DNA of 64,000 nt from Candidatus Heimdallarchaeota archaeon (GTDB lineage Archaea; Asgardarchaeota; Heimdallarchaeia; Hodarchaeales; Hodarchaeaceae). Made by a program: the position numbers and the translations under genes. The DNA lies in the NCBI GenBank assembly GCA_020353515.1, contig CP070695.1:533173-597172 (forward strand), given 5' to 3'. The notes below the pieces were generated by a model, which searched no databases, was not told the origin of the DNA, and saw only the letters and a list, made by a program, of their open reading frames with translations. Below are positions 45,793 to 55,290 of the stretch, piece after piece (position 1 is the stretch's first letter; every line of letters starts with the position of its first letter).

Positions 45793-46539
45793 ATGAGAAC
45801 CTCACAATCTGAAATATTGTCAACAAAAAAGGAAAAAATGAGAAAACTACCAAAACAGATTTCTGGGTCTGAACTTAAAAAGATAATTTTCGCTCATTGG
45901 CAAAAAATACCAGTCATAAAAGAAATACCAGGGCCAATGCCAGAAGAATTAGTTCTTCAACTAGTTAGATCAGCAATTCTTGATATATTACGTAATGGGA
46001 TTGAAGAGTACGACGAAAGAAATGATCTTACTAGAATCAGACATGTTTTTTCAGTTAAAGAATTGCATAAATTAATTAAAGAGAGAATTTCTAAAAAGAT
46101 TAAACTTTCTAACGTGTATTTTCATCTAAATCAATTGAAAGATCATGATTTTGTCCAAATTATTACTAGTATCAAAGAAGGACGACAAATTACCCATTAT
46201 TATGGAAGAACGGCAAAGCTATTTCTGTGGATGGGAAAAGAACAAAAGAGAGAGACTGAGTTTAGCCATTTTATGGCCTTGATACAGTATTTTAATCCTG
46301 ATATTACCTCTGAAACTGTTAAAGAACTTTTTATGTCCCTTTTACAAACTAAACTTGAAAATCATAACCGAGCGAAAATATGGTTGGAAAAGAACGTAGA
46401 TGTATTGACAGAACTTAATGTGGATACACGAGATTTTTATAACTTTCTTAAATCAATAGATAGCTGCAATCCTAGATCAATAGAGGTATATAACAAAATC
46501 AATGAATTGCTAAACTTTCCTGCTGACTCCAATGTTTGA
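45793..46539 (+). CDS. Winged-helix transcriptional regulator, ArsR-like
   Basis: 248 aa. An N-terminal helical region precedes an ArsR-like winged helix at about 85-145: FSVKELHKLIKERISKK, then KLSNVYFHLNQLKDHDFVQI as recognition helix, then a wing (EGRQITHYYGRTAKLFLW). The C-terminal 100 residues are helical (YFNPDITSETVKELFMSLL) and may bind a ligand. ATG 45793 or ATG 45838 (AAGGA before it) may be the start. Divergent from the MFS exporter, a classic local-regulator arrangement. Confidence 0.7.
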   Translation: MRTSQSEILSTKKEKMRKLPKQISGSELKKIIFAHWQKIPVIKEIPGPMPEELVLQLVRSAILDILRNGIEEYDERNDLTRIRHVFSVKELHKLIKERISKKIKLSNVYFHLNQLKDHDFVQIITSIKEGRQITHYYGRTAKLFLWMGKEQKRETEFSHFMALIQYFNPDITSETVKELFMSLLQTKLENHNRAKIWLEKNVDVLTELNVDTRDFYNFLKSIDSCNPRSIEVYNKINELLNFPADSNV

Positions 46540-46704
46540 AAATAATTCCTATAAAAAAGATATTGAAAAGAAAACCTCATAGGAATACTTTTACCATATT
46601 CAAGTGGTCATCACAATTTTTAGAGTTGAATATGTCATAGTAATTATAAACAGTAGCCTTTTTTATTTTCGTGATTTTTATTCGTTTCAGCCGATGTGGT
46701 ACTT

Positions 46705-48510
46705 ATGCTGACTATACCAAATGAAGAAGTTCTCAGGAGCTTGGTTCAGAAAATAGAAGATGAATATGACCTTATACGCCTATTAAATCGTTATAAAAGT
46801 CAATCAGAGCTGATTAAGCTTGCTTCTAACCAGGGATTAACACAAATTGATGATGCTATTCGGGCATTATTTGTTGCTGATTTCATTGTCACAGCTTCTG
46901 AATTACCTTCAGGTGGAACAGATGAGGAACGATACCAATCAATTATTCAGTCATTCATCCAAGGTCAATCTCGCTGCACATCATCCGATTTGTTAATGAG
47001 GATTTATTATTTAGCATACAAATCAGCTACAGCGATTCGACGTCAGGATTTATTTCAAGCAGGTCGTGGATTACCTCGTAAAGCTGCTTTGACTCGTATT
47101 AAAGATAGCTATGTTACCCCTTACTTAACTATTTCAACAGAAGTTTTAGGAAAAGGATTTTGCGGATGGGAACTAGGAGTATTAGCAGCTGCATTGAAAA
47201 GGATGTATCCAAACAGTGAAATTAAGCAACTTGAGGGTACTCCTGAGTATACTGATCATAAAACACTAACAGATGTTATTTGGCGTCTATTAATAGCTTA
47301 TAGCCAAGTCCAAGCTGTTGATACAAATCCTAATCCCGTTATACCAAATATAAAAGAAAGTCAGTCCCTTTTATTGTTTGATGCCCAGAGAATTGGGTTA
47401 ACTTCCTTATGGAACACCACTCCTTCAAATTTCCTGAAGTTAAAAGTCGATTTACCCTCTCTGGCTAAATTTACTAGCCAACTTATCGATAATAAACATT
47501 TAGTACTAGTTAAGGGAAAGATATTAGAAACAACAGAGGGCTTCTTTATGATTCGTTCCCCCTTTACAGCTTCTAAACCTGTACTAATTCTTAAGACTAC
47601 AGCGGATGAAATTAATTTCACAAGAGTCCTAACCATTCTCCATTTGCGAGGCCTTGAACATCATGGGTGGACAAAGGTTCTAAGGACTGATGAACCAATA
47701 GTAGAAATAAAAAAGATTGAATCTCCGCCTGAAACACCAGTTCTAGATGAAGATAAAGATGAAAAGATAACAGAACCTCCTCGGAAAAAAGAAGGATTCT
47801 TTACTAAAATCAAACACAAATTTTTTAGTAAAAAAGCAGAACCAGAGCCAGAAATAGAAAAGAAACCAGTTCCCAAGCAATTAAAACCTAAATTATCTAT
47901 AAAAGTAAAAGAAGAGAAAAAACAGGAACAACTACCTCCTTTCATGACTCAGAGCTCGTTTATTGCTCAAGGAATCACAGTTGATGCTGTAAGTGACTTA
48001 GATCTTTTTGAAATCTTTGATACTATGAGAGAGGAGAGCTATTATATCGTAGGGACATTTGAAACTGATTTTAATAAAACAAAAACAGATTTTGTGACAA
48101 AGCCAAATTCTATTCCTCCAAGTACAATTGTAACGTTTTTAAATGCCCTAGAACAGGAAATATCGAAAGTTAACGCTAATTGCTTTAATAATAACCAAGT
48201 TTTAGTAGAGGAACTATTTTTCATGGCAAACGATGGACAGAAGATGATTATATGCTTAGATGGAAATCAGGAACGGGTTGTTGGCACGATAGCAACCACA
48301 TTTTTTGAAAAAATAGTCGATTGGCAAGCAAGAGAAACAGAAGCTGAACCTCTACAACGTAGATCTTTACACATGCGAACGGCCCAATTATTAGCAGCTA
48401 GACGCCATACACCCTTTCGAGAAGCTGTAGGACGAATTTATGGAGCAAATCTCATCATAGAAAAAGCTAACTTTAGTACCCTTGATCAACCAATTTTTTC
48501 TTTGAGATAA
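46705..48510 (+). CDS. Large soluble protein with charged linker, unknown (about 600 aa)
   Basis: Starts at ATG 46705 (a GTG at 46696 is possible). Three parts: an N-terminal helical region (1-340) that opens with a possible winged helix (LIRLLNRYKSQSELIKLASN, then LTQIDDAIRALFVADFIVTA); a long Glu/Lys/Pro-rich linker (about 345-420, EPEPEIEKKPVPKQ); and a C-terminal domain (about 425-560, SYYIVGTFETDFNK, then QKMIICLDGNQERVVG). The last has an alternating pattern that could be a roadblock/longin-like alpha-beta fold, which in Asgard archaea often occurs in small-GTPase systems. This is a guess; no motif proves it. Stands alone, convergent with the dehydratase gene. Confidence 0.5.
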   Translation: MLTIPNEEVLRSLVQKIEDEYDLIRLLNRYKSQSELIKLASNQGLTQIDDAIRALFVADFIVTASELPSGGTDEERYQSIIQSFIQGQSRCTSSDLLMRIYYLAYKSATAIRRQDLFQAGRGLPRKAALTRIKDSYVTPYLTISTEVLGKGFCGWELGVLAAALKRMYPNSEIKQLEGTPEYTDHKTLTDVIWRLLIAYSQVQAVDTNPNPVIPNIKESQSLLLFDAQRIGLTSLWNTTPSNFLKLKVDLPSLAKFTSQLIDNKHLVLVKGKILETTEGFFMIRSPFTASKPVLILKTTADEINFTRVLTILHLRGLEHHGWTKVLRTDEPIVEIKKIESPPETPVLDEDKDEKITEPPRKKEGFFTKIKHKFFSKKAEPEPEIEKKPVPKQLKPKLSIKVKEEKKQEQLPPFMTQSSFIAQGITVDAVSDLDLFEIFDTMREESYYIVGTFETDFNKTKTDFVTKPNSIPPSTIVTFLNALEQEISKVNANCFNNNQVLVEELFFMANDGQKMIICLDGNQERVVGTIATTFFEKIVDWQARETEAEPLQRRSLHMRTAQLLAARRHTPFREAVGRIYGANLIIEKANFSTLDQPIFSLR

Positions 48511-48537
48511 TTTATCTCTTGGTAGAATTCATAGTGA

Positions 48538-50022
48538 TTAGGATGAGTCATCCGAAATTCCAGCAAGATACTTCGCGATTTTCTTCCGTTCATCAATATC
48601 ATATTGTTTAAGGATAGCAATATCCTCCATTGCTGGACTTCCACCACCATGGACTCCAGCGACAGCTACCACTCCTCCAAGTGAGGAACAGAGAGCATCA
48701 GATATTGTCCTGAACAGCTTATATACGTTCTCTGCTGGAACATCAGCTTTTCTCTTAATATATTTTTGTAGGAAAGGCCCAATCTTCTCGTCAAAAAAGT
48801 CCTTCTCATAAGGAAGAGTAGCAGGTAAACCTCCTGCTAAATCAGCTAAAAGTTCAGCCTCATGATAAAAATTTAATCCAGCGTGTTTTCGACCGACATT
48901 ACAAAACACTGGATCGGGAATCATTGTCCCAGATTCATCTTTTGTAGCCTTATGGGCTGCTGCTATGCCTGCTGCATTGACTAGTTCAGCATTACTGATC
49001 ATACTAGCTAGTTTAGATTGTACATGCTTTTTGTCTTCAACTCCGTTATACTCACTTACTAGAGCTGCAAAACCCATTTTGATATCCGTGGAGGCAGCTT
49101 TGCATCCAGTATAACTATGACGGTGATAGAGTGCAAACAAAAGAGCTAACCACCCACCAAACTGGTGTTCTCCTTCATACCCCCCTAAGAAGACTCTTTC
49201 ATTAGGGATAAAGGTATCATCAAAAATGATGAAATTTTCAACATCTCCGTGTTCTGCATAAGGACAGGGGGTGTAATCACGTTTCCTCACGTTTTCAACT
49301 CTAGTTACTAAATACACTTTGTCCCAATCGGCTGGTATTGCGAAAGCTACTGCATACTCATCTTCTTCTGGAGTTAAAAACCGAGTAGGAGTGACAATAA
49401 TCTCTTCAGCAACAGCTGCAACTGTAATATGGTTCTTTGCACCACGTACCACAATTCCATCATCACGATGTTCAATAACACGGAGATAGAGATCAGGATC
49501 AGCTTGTTGATGGGGTCGTAAAGAACGATCGCCTTTTACGTCAGTCTGAGCACAACATCCTACAACATTGTTTTTCTGGAAGTTTTTTAGATATTTTTGC
49601 CATCTTTCATTATAAGGCCGTCCTGTCATCGCCTCAGCCCGATGTGTCACAATTGATAAGCCATTCATCGCATCTATACCCATACAACGTAGTATACATC
49701 CCCCTGCGTAACGACAAATTCGCCGTGTTAGCTCCTGCTTTTTCAGAAGATCATCAACGGTTTGATGAATGTGTGTAAATCTATTTATTCGTCCGATTCC
49801 ATCAATGTGAGATTCTACACTTAATAAATCCTTAAATTCGGGATCATCAATTTTATCAAACGTAAGTGAAATGATATTAATAGCTCCATCAAGCCTTTCA
49901 TCATCCCTTCCAATTTTTTCCCCATTAATGTAGATATTTGGTTTCATTTGCTTCAAGGTTTCACGATAATCCTGGGAGGTTCTTTTATGAGTTTTCTCAT
50001 TTAATTCTTGTGGAGTTTCCAT
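48538..50022 (-). CDS. abfD: 4-Hydroxybutyryl-CoA dehydratase
   Basis: About 494 aa, HpaB/AbfD family, which dehydrates 4-hydroxybutyryl-CoA to crotonyl-CoA with a 4Fe-4S cluster and FAD. From ATG 50022 the cluster ligands are all present: Cys109 and Cys113 (GGCILRCMG), His300 and Cys307 (HRHSYTGCK), with Tyr304 and Lys308 at the catalytic spacing. The distances match Cys99/Cys103/His292/Cys299 of the clostridial enzyme. The ATG at 50022 (GGTAAAG before it) is preferred over an upstream start at 50136 that would overlap the divergent crotonase. Used in GABA/4-hydroxybutyrate fermentation and in the 3HP/4HB or DC/4HB carbon cycles; other cycle enzymes are not in this window. Confidence 0.92.
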   Translation of the reverse strand: METPQELNEKTHKRTSQDYRETLKQMKPNIYINGEKIGRDDERLDGAINIISLTFDKIDDPEFKDLLSVESHIDGIGRINRFTHIHQTVDDLLKKQELTRRICRYAGGCILRCMGIDAMNGLSIVTHRAEAMTGRPYNERWQKYLKNFQKNNVVGCCAQTDVKGDRSLRPHQQADPDLYLRVIEHRDDGIVVRGAKNHITVAAVAEEIIVTPTRFLTPEEDEYAVAFAIPADWDKVYLVTRVENVRKRDYTPCPYAEHGDVENFIIFDDTFIPNERVFLGGYEGEHQFGGWLALLFALYHRHSYTGCKAASTDIKMGFAALVSEYNGVEDKKHVQSKLASMISNAELVNAAGIAAAHKATKDESGTMIPDPVFCNVGRKHAGLNFYHEAELLADLAGGLPATLPYEKDFFDEKIGPFLQKYIKRKADVPAENVYKLFRTISDALCSSLGGVVAVAGVHGGGSPAMEDIAILKQYDIDERKKIAKYLAGISDDSS

Positions 50023-50119
50023 CTTTACCAACTCTTCAATAATTCTATTTTGAATATTAGATAATTTCTTATAGCTACTTAAGTGGTGTTGCAATATTTG
50101 GTTTTTACTGGTGTTTAAG

Positions 50120-50929
50120 ATGAACGATATAAACAATAATTCAAATAGTCAAGAATCTCAAGATACTGTTTTATTCAGCAAAACAGAACATATTGCAACA
50201 ATAACTATTAATCGCCCTAAAAAAATGAACGCGTTACGTATGAAGGAATTTGATCTCTTGATTAAATATATAGAGATCGCTGATGATGATCCTGAAGTAC
50301 ATGTAATTCGAATTAATTCTTCTGGGGATCGAGCGTTCACAGGAGGATTGGATTTAAACATGTTAACACAACTCAATCCAGAAGAAGTGCCTAAATTACT
50401 TCAATTTGGAAATAAAACCGTTTTGACAATGTTGCGTTCAAAAAAACCAATTGTTGTTCAAGTTCAAGGCCCAGCAGTGGCTTGGGGGACAATTTTATGC
50501 CTGGCTGCGGATTTTGTGATAGCTGGAGAGAATCCTAAAACTTTTTTCTCTCTCAATGAAATAGATCTTGGGATCGTTCCCGCAACTGGTGCGTTAACCC
50601 TAGCTTTGTTTAATTTTGGTTTAAGACAAGCTAAAAAAATTACCATGATCCCCGAGAGGATTTCAATCGATAAAGCTGAACAATTTGGGCTTGTTTCACA
50701 GCGTTGTGCCATCGATGATCTTGTACAAGTCACACTCGATTTCTGTCACAATCTGGTCGATAAAAATCAAGCAGTTCTCATACCAATTAAAGCTCTATTA
50801 AACAGATTTCTGTTATCAAATATAGCATACTATTTTGAGAAGGAAGCTGAAGCAGTTGGCCTTGCGCTTGAGGGAGATTTAATGAAATTTGAAGAATTCA
50901 TAGAGAAACTCTGGACTACAAACCTGTGA
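50120..50929 (+). CDS. Enoyl-CoA hydratase/isomerase (crotonase) family protein
   Basis: About 269 aa. Family signature TITINRPKKMNALRM, oxyanion-hole segments RAFTGGLDL and GPAVAWGTILCLAADFVIA, then NEIDLGIVPATGAL. In rat enoyl-CoA hydratase two Glu residues act as acid/base. The first matches the Glu of NEIDLG, but at the second (Glu164) an alignment by eye puts Lys in AKKITMIPERIS. So hydratase activity is doubtful, and isomerase or hydrolase is possible. Divergent from 4-hydroxybutyryl-CoA dehydratase, so the two may act on C4-CoA esters. The ATG at 50120 follows GGTG. Confidence 0.8.
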   Translation: MNDINNNSNSQESQDTVLFSKTEHIATITINRPKKMNALRMKEFDLLIKYIEIADDDPEVHVIRINSSGDRAFTGGLDLNMLTQLNPEEVPKLLQFGNKTVLTMLRSKKPIVVQVQGPAVAWGTILCLAADFVIAGENPKTFFSLNEIDLGIVPATGALTLALFNFGLRQAKKITMIPERISIDKAEQFGLVSQRCAIDDLVQVTLDFCHNLVDKNQAVLIPIKALLNRFLLSNIAYYFEKEAEAVGLALEGDLMKFEEFIEKLWTTNL

Positions 50930-50930
50930 C

Positions 50931-51557
50931 CTATAAGGGAACAGATTCACCATCTTTAGGAACAATACATCGACTATCAGGAAATTTCGATTGTAAGCGC
51001 TTACAAAACCCTCGAGGATTTCTCCAAACCCAATGCATCGTAATTATAGTAGGTAACGGTTGTTTAAAAGTTTCTAGTTCGTTTAAAGCTTTTTTAGGGG
51101 AAGCTGCAAATAATCCACTTATGGGAATAGCAAGATAGTCTATTTCTTCTTGAGAAAAGCCCAAAAAGTCTACTGAATCCCCTACATGACCGAAACTCTG
51201 ATTTGAGGTATGAACAATTACTCCAGTATTTTGAACTCCAGAGAATAACCCGTGACGTCCTTCTATAAATTTCAGATTCCATGTTCTTCGTTGAATTTTA
51301 TCACCAGGATTCACAAGAATTATCCGTTCCTCCCATTTCTTATTATAACCAGCCACTTGTTTGTTACAAATAAGAATGGCCTCTGGATTACGTTTTAAGA
51401 ATGGTTCCACTCCTCTTGTATGATCAAAATGGTTATGAGTCACAAATACAATATCCCCAGGAACATCCCCATGTTTTTTCTTACCAGGGTCAATGAGTAG
51501 AGTTGAAGAATTGTCTTGTAACATGAAACCCGCTTGACCTAGAAAAGTTATTTTCAT
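50931..51557 (-). CDS. Metallo-beta-lactamase fold hydrolase, UlaG-like
   Basis: 208 aa. The di-metal motif THNHFDHTRG (about 40-49), FIEGRHGLFSG, GVIVHTSNQSFGHVGDS and a late TMHWVWRNPRG give the His/Asp ligands of the MBL fold. The family (UPF0173/UlaG-like) contains hydrolases for lactones and phosphodiesters. Last gene of the six-gene operon headed by the ABC permease, 11 bases after the sirtuin gene. Substrate unknown. Confidence 0.75.
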   Translation of the reverse strand: MKITFLGQAGFMLQDNSSTLLIDPGKKKHGDVPGDIVFVTHNHFDHTRGVEPFLKRNPEAILICNKQVAGYNKKWEERIILVNPGDKIQRRTWNLKFIEGRHGLFSGVQNTGVIVHTSNQSFGHVGDSVDFLGFSQEEIDYLAIPISGLFAASPKKALNELETFKQPLPTIITMHWVWRNPRGFCKRLQSKFPDSRCIVPKDGESVPL

Positions 51558-51568
51558 TTTTTTTTCCT

Positions 51569-52291
51569 CTATTTTTGGTATATCGTGTTAAAAAACTCAG
51601 GTATCGTTTCTTCTACAGGACCAAGAATCGTTTCAGTAGCAATGTTGGAAATAGGAGTATAATCAAGATTGAATTCATAAATAGTTACTTGCGAATTTTG
51701 TCTTTTTGCTAAAAATGGAAATTCGGCCGCTGGATAGACCACTCCTGACGTTCCAGCAACGATTAGCATGTCTGTTATAGATAATTGATCAATACAGTTT
51801 TGAATAATATTACTATCCAAACTTTCTCCAAACCATACAACATCTGGTCTGCAAATTGATTCACAAGCACTACATTTGGGGATGTCGTCAACAGTCTCGA
51901 GGAGTTCAACTGTCCAAATAAACTTTGTTCTGCAGCTGAAGCATCGTGCTAGACGTATCTCCCCATGTAAATGCGTGACATTTTGTGATCCTGCTCTTTC
52001 ATGAAGATCATCGACATTTTGTGTCAATATTGCAATGTCGAATCCCTTCAATTCAACCTCTGCTAACTTTACATGGGCAAGATTTGGATCTGCATTTAAA
52101 ATGATATTTAACCGCCATCGGTACCACTCCCAGACGAGTTTTGGATCTTTAGCAAAAGCATGGGGAGTAGCGAGTTCAGAAGGATCATAATTTTTCCAGA
52201 GTCCGTCTTTTCCACGAAAAATTGGAATACCAGAAGCTTGAGAGAATCCTGCTCCTGAAATCACGGTAATTCTCGAATTTTTATCAATCAT
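51569..52291 (-). CDS. Sir2-family NAD-dependent deacylase, class III type
   Basis: 240 aa from ATG 52291, with GGAG (52304-52308) upstream; the TTG at 52309 is only part of that ribosome site. GAGFSQASGIPIFRG is the NAD loop, TQNVDDLHERAGS and catalytic His in HLHGEIRLARC follow, and a four-cysteine zinc site (CFSCRTKF, CSACESICRP) is complete. WYRWRL has the Tyr-x2-Arg pair that in SIRT5/CobB prefers succinyl, malonyl or other acidic acyl lysines, so it may remove acidic acyl groups. It lies in an ABC transporter operon, which is unusual; a post-translational control of the pump or PhoU-like protein is possible (inference). Confidence 0.88.
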   Translation of the reverse strand: MIDKNSRITVISGAGFSQASGIPIFRGKDGLWKNYDPSELATPHAFAKDPKLVWEWYRWRLNIILNADPNLAHVKLAEVELKGFDIAILTQNVDDLHERAGSQNVTHLHGEIRLARCFSCRTKFIWTVELLETVDDIPKCSACESICRPDVVWFGESLDSNIIQNCIDQLSITDMLIVAGTSGVVYPAAEFPFLAKRQNSQVTIYEFNLDYTPISNIATETILGPVEETIPEFFNTIYQK

Positions 52292-52329
52292 GTAACAGTA
52301 ATTCTCCAAGGAGTATTACAAAAGCTGGA

Positions 52330-53031
52330 TTAAGCTGGGGTGCCCAACAAAACGATGGTGTATAATGCATCAGCAGCAGAGGAAACTGCATCTGATGCAT
52401 TTTCAAGGTTTTTCGCGGTATCAAGAAGAAGAAAGTGGATAGAATACCCAAAATCGTTTGAAAGCCCTAAAATTTCCTCTCTTGCACGAAAATGAACCTC
52501 ATCAGCTTCGCGTTCACGATCTTCAATGATTTGGCGATTATCGAGAATGGTTCGATCATCTCGTCCAAGAGCTGAACACATCTTTCGGAAAACACGAACT
52601 GATTCTATAGTTAGTTTATTTATTGCCTTAAAATAGTTTAATATTGGATCCTCAAATTGTGACATATCTACATCTAGTTTAGCAAGCATAACCATATTTT
52701 TACTTGCTGTTTTTGTCCAATTTGCCGTCCTATCAGATAATCGAACGAGATGATGCATTTTTTCCCGAATTTCAGGTGGAAGAACTCCCCTGGCGATTTC
52801 GTTTGCGAGATCATCCTGGATATGATCTGCAGATCGTTCGAGCATACTTACACGATTATATAGCTTTTCTACTCGAGCTAGCTCGGGTGAGGACATGTGT
52901 TTGATTAATTCCTCACAAGACGTCAAAGTATCTAAAATTTTCTCGTTATGTTCATCTAAACTTTCTAAAATTATCTGATTACGGCGTTGCCGGAACCAAT
53001 GGAGTAAACTACTTTCTTCATTTTCATTCAA
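52330..53031 (-). CDS. DUF47/PhoU-like regulatory protein
   Basis: 233 aa, all-helical. The pattern of metal- and phosphate-binding helices shared by DUF47 and PhoU is seen: YNRVSMLERSADHIQDDLA, VRLSDRTANWTKTASKN, and EDREREADEVHFRAREEIL with the ERxxD and ExD groups. These proteins sit next to phosphate transporters and signal phosphate status. It overlaps the second ABC ATPase gene by eight bases, so it is translationally coupled. This suggests that the ABC system may handle phosphate or a similar oxyanion. Confidence 0.75.
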   Translation of the reverse strand: MNENEESSLLHWFRQRRNQIILESLDEHNEKILDTLTSCEELIKHMSSPELARVEKLYNRVSMLERSADHIQDDLANEIARGVLPPEIREKMHHLVRLSDRTANWTKTASKNMVMLAKLDVDMSQFEDPILNYFKAINKLTIESVRVFRKMCSALGRDDRTILDNRQIIEDREREADEVHFRAREEILGLSNDFGYSIHFLLLDTAKNLENASDAVSSAADALYTIVLLGTPA

Positions 53032-54118
53032 GTGCTAACACCTTCTTTAAACCAAATTCTGGAGCAGTGAATAAACGTGCGTCTTGGGGGTCAATTTGAA
53101 TGTAAGTTTTTTCTTTTTCTTTCAATTGAGTCTGGGAGTCGATAATTATCGTATCATCAGTTGCTAGTTCCACTTCATATCGAATATAACCTCCACTGAA
53201 TCTTTTTCGTGAAATAGTTCCGCTAAGAGTATTATCTTGTTCCTGAGAGCAAAAATCCATGGTTTCAGGACGGAATGCTAAAACAATACTCTCACCTCGA
53301 TGGAAATTTCCTTCTAAACCTTGGAGGTCAATGTATTGATGATTTCTAAACTCAATTCTATAAGATGTTTCAGTTAATTTCTTTTTGATCATTCCCTCTA
53401 TAAAATTGCTTTCCCCCACAAAATTCATTGAAAACAAAGTTTGTGGACGCTCATAAAGCTGTTGAGGAGTTCCAACCTCCACAATCTGTCCAGCTCGAAG
53501 AATGACCAACCGATCAGATATTGACATGGCTTCTTCCTGATCATGGGTTATATGGATAGCAGTTAATCCTAAATCTTTTACAAGCTTACGAAGTTCGTAC
53601 CTAAGGGATACTCTGACTTTATAATCCAATGCAGAGATTGGTTCATCTAAAATAAGTAGCTTTTCTTGATTGGCTAGAGCTCGTGCAACTGCAGTCTTCT
53701 GTATGGCTCCTCCACTTAATGAACGGGGACGTAACTGCTTTTGTTCAAGTAAATCTACTAATCGAAGCATTTCCTCACTTATTTTTTCTTGAGTCTGTTT
53801 AGGTACATTCCTTACAAAGGGTCCGTAAGCAGCATTCTGTTCAACTGTCATGTGAGGAAAGATTGCGATACTTTGAAAAACCATAGCAAAGTCTCTTCGT
53901 TCAATGGGAATATGTGCCACATTTTTTCCGTCAATCAAGATTGTTCCATGTGTTGGTTCAACGATTCCAGTGATACAGTTTATTAGCGTGGTCTTCCCGC
54001 ATCCTGATGGGCCTAAGATACTAATGTATTCGCCTTCTTTGATTTCTAAATCGATTTTTTCAAGTGCTTTAATACGTCCAAAATATTTTGAAATCCCTTT
54101 TAATTGTACATTTGGCAT
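53024..54118 (-). CDS. ABC transporter ATP-binding protein 2, with TOBE domain
   Basis: 364 aa. Walker A GPSGCGKTT, Q-loop MVFQSIAIFPHMTVEQNAAY, signature LSGGAIQKTAVARAL, Walker B LLILDEPISALD and H-loop ITHDQEEAM. The signature LSGGAIQK departs from the usual LSGGQQ(Q/R). A C-terminal TOBE domain (about 270-364) is regulatory. It starts directly at the stop of ATPase 1 (54119) and overlaps the DUF47 gene. Pairs with ATPase 1 and the double-length permease, as in ThiQ/FbpC/ModC-like importers. Confidence 0.85.
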   Translation of the reverse strand: MPNVQLKGISKYFGRIKALEKIDLEIKEGEYISILGPSGCGKTTLINCITGIVEPTHGTILIDGKNVAHIPIERRDFAMVFQSIAIFPHMTVEQNAAYGPFVRNVPKQTQEKISEEMLRLVDLLEQKQLRPRSLSGGAIQKTAVARALANQEKLLILDEPISALDYKVRVSLRYELRKLVKDLGLTAIHITHDQEEAMSISDRLVILRAGQIVEVGTPQQLYERPQTLFSMNFVGESNFIEGMIKKKLTETSYRIEFRNHQYIDLQGLEGNFHRGESIVLAFRPETMDFCSQEQDNTLSGTISRKRFSGGYIRYEVELATDDTIIIDSQTQLKEKEKTYIQIDPQDARLFTAPEFGLKKVLALE

Positions 54119-55279
54119 CTAAGTCATCTCCAGTTTTTTAACTTCTTCCCAAGGTTCAATAAAATAGGATATATTATCAATAGGGATTTCTAATCTAACA
54201 TTAGTCCCAACATCGTATTGATGTAGATCTGATGAAGGAATAATCACATGAAGTTCTTTCTTTGAGAGACCTTCAACCTTAATCGCTAGATTTGCCCATT
54301 TTCCTAAGAAAAAAGCCTGTTCAACTGTTCCTTCAAAGACATTTACTTTGGGATCGGGATTTATGTTTGCCCTTAGGGGGGTCACAAGGATTTTTTCTGC
54401 TTTAATTGCAAGTACAAGTTCTTCAGTTAAATACTTCTCTTCTTTATCAATGCTACGAATAATATCTTTTGGTTTAATAGTTATATTATGCTCTCCTGCC
54501 CGAACAACTTTCCCATTAGTTTCATTTCTTACTTTTGTGGCTGGTATTAAATTTGTTGTCCCAAAAAAGTACGCAGCGAATAATGTTGAAGGATAATTAT
54601 AGATTTCTTCAGGAATATCAAATTGTACAATTTTTCCCTCATTTATGATTAATACTCTATCAGCAACAGCTATAGCTTCTTCTTGATCGTGAGTTACATG
54701 AAAGGTTGTTTTTTCAAGATCTGTAACTAATTTTCGTATCTCTGTTCGCAATCGAATACGTAATCTTGCATCTAAAGCGCGTAATGGTTCATCTAGTAAA
54801 AAAACGTCTGCATCTGCTGCGATTGCACGTGCTAAAGCTACACGTTGCATCATCCCCCCACTTAGTTCATCAGGGTATGCATTGTACCTAGTCCTTAAAT
54901 TCACTAAATCGAGTATTTCATCTCCCAACGCTATTACTTCTTCCCATGGTTTATCTCCTTTCATCTTTGGAGAAAAGACCGTGTTCTCCCACACATCCAT
55001 ATATGGAAAAAGCGAATAATCTGATGTTTGAGGTAAATATGCAAAATTACGTTTTTCAGGTGGAATATTATTTAATAGTTCACCATTCTTGTAAATATTC
55101 CCTGAAGTTGGTTTAACTAAACCTGCGATCAATTTTAGTAATGTGGTTTTTCCTGCCCCCGTTGGTCCTAAAATCACCACATATTCGCCGCGTTCTATTT
55201 CTAAATTAAAATCTTGTATGGCGTAAAGCTTTCCGAAGCGTTTTTTCAAGTTTTGAATTTCAATATATGCTCTTACCAT
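54119..55279 (-). CDS. ABC transporter ATP-binding protein 1, with TOBE domain
   Basis: 386 aa. Walker A GPTGAGKTT, Q-loop YLPQTSDYSLFPYMDV, signature LSGGMMQRVALARAI, Walker B VFLLDEPLRALDARL, H-loop VTHDQEEAI. A TOBE-like C-terminal domain follows. Different enough from ATPase 2 that the two probably form a heterodimer. It lies 11 bases after the permease gene. No substrate-binding protein gene is in the operon, so it must be encoded elsewhere or be absent. Confidence 0.88.
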   Translation of the reverse strand: MVRAYIEIQNLKKRFGKLYAIQDFNLEIERGEYVVILGPTGAGKTTLLKLIAGLVKPTSGNIYKNGELLNNIPPEKRNFAYLPQTSDYSLFPYMDVWENTVFSPKMKGDKPWEEVIALGDEILDLVNLRTRYNAYPDELSGGMMQRVALARAIAADADVFLLDEPLRALDARLRIRLRTEIRKLVTDLEKTTFHVTHDQEEAIAVADRVLIINEGKIVQFDIPEEIYNYPSTLFAAYFFGTTNLIPATKVRNETNGKVVRAGEHNITIKPKDIIRSIDKEEKYLTEELVLAIKAEKILVTPLRANINPDPKVNVFEGTVEQAFFLGKWANLAIKVEGLSKKELHVIIPSSDLHQYDVGTNVRLEIPIDNISYFIEPWEEVKKLEMT

Positions 55280-55290
55280 ACAATTTTCTC

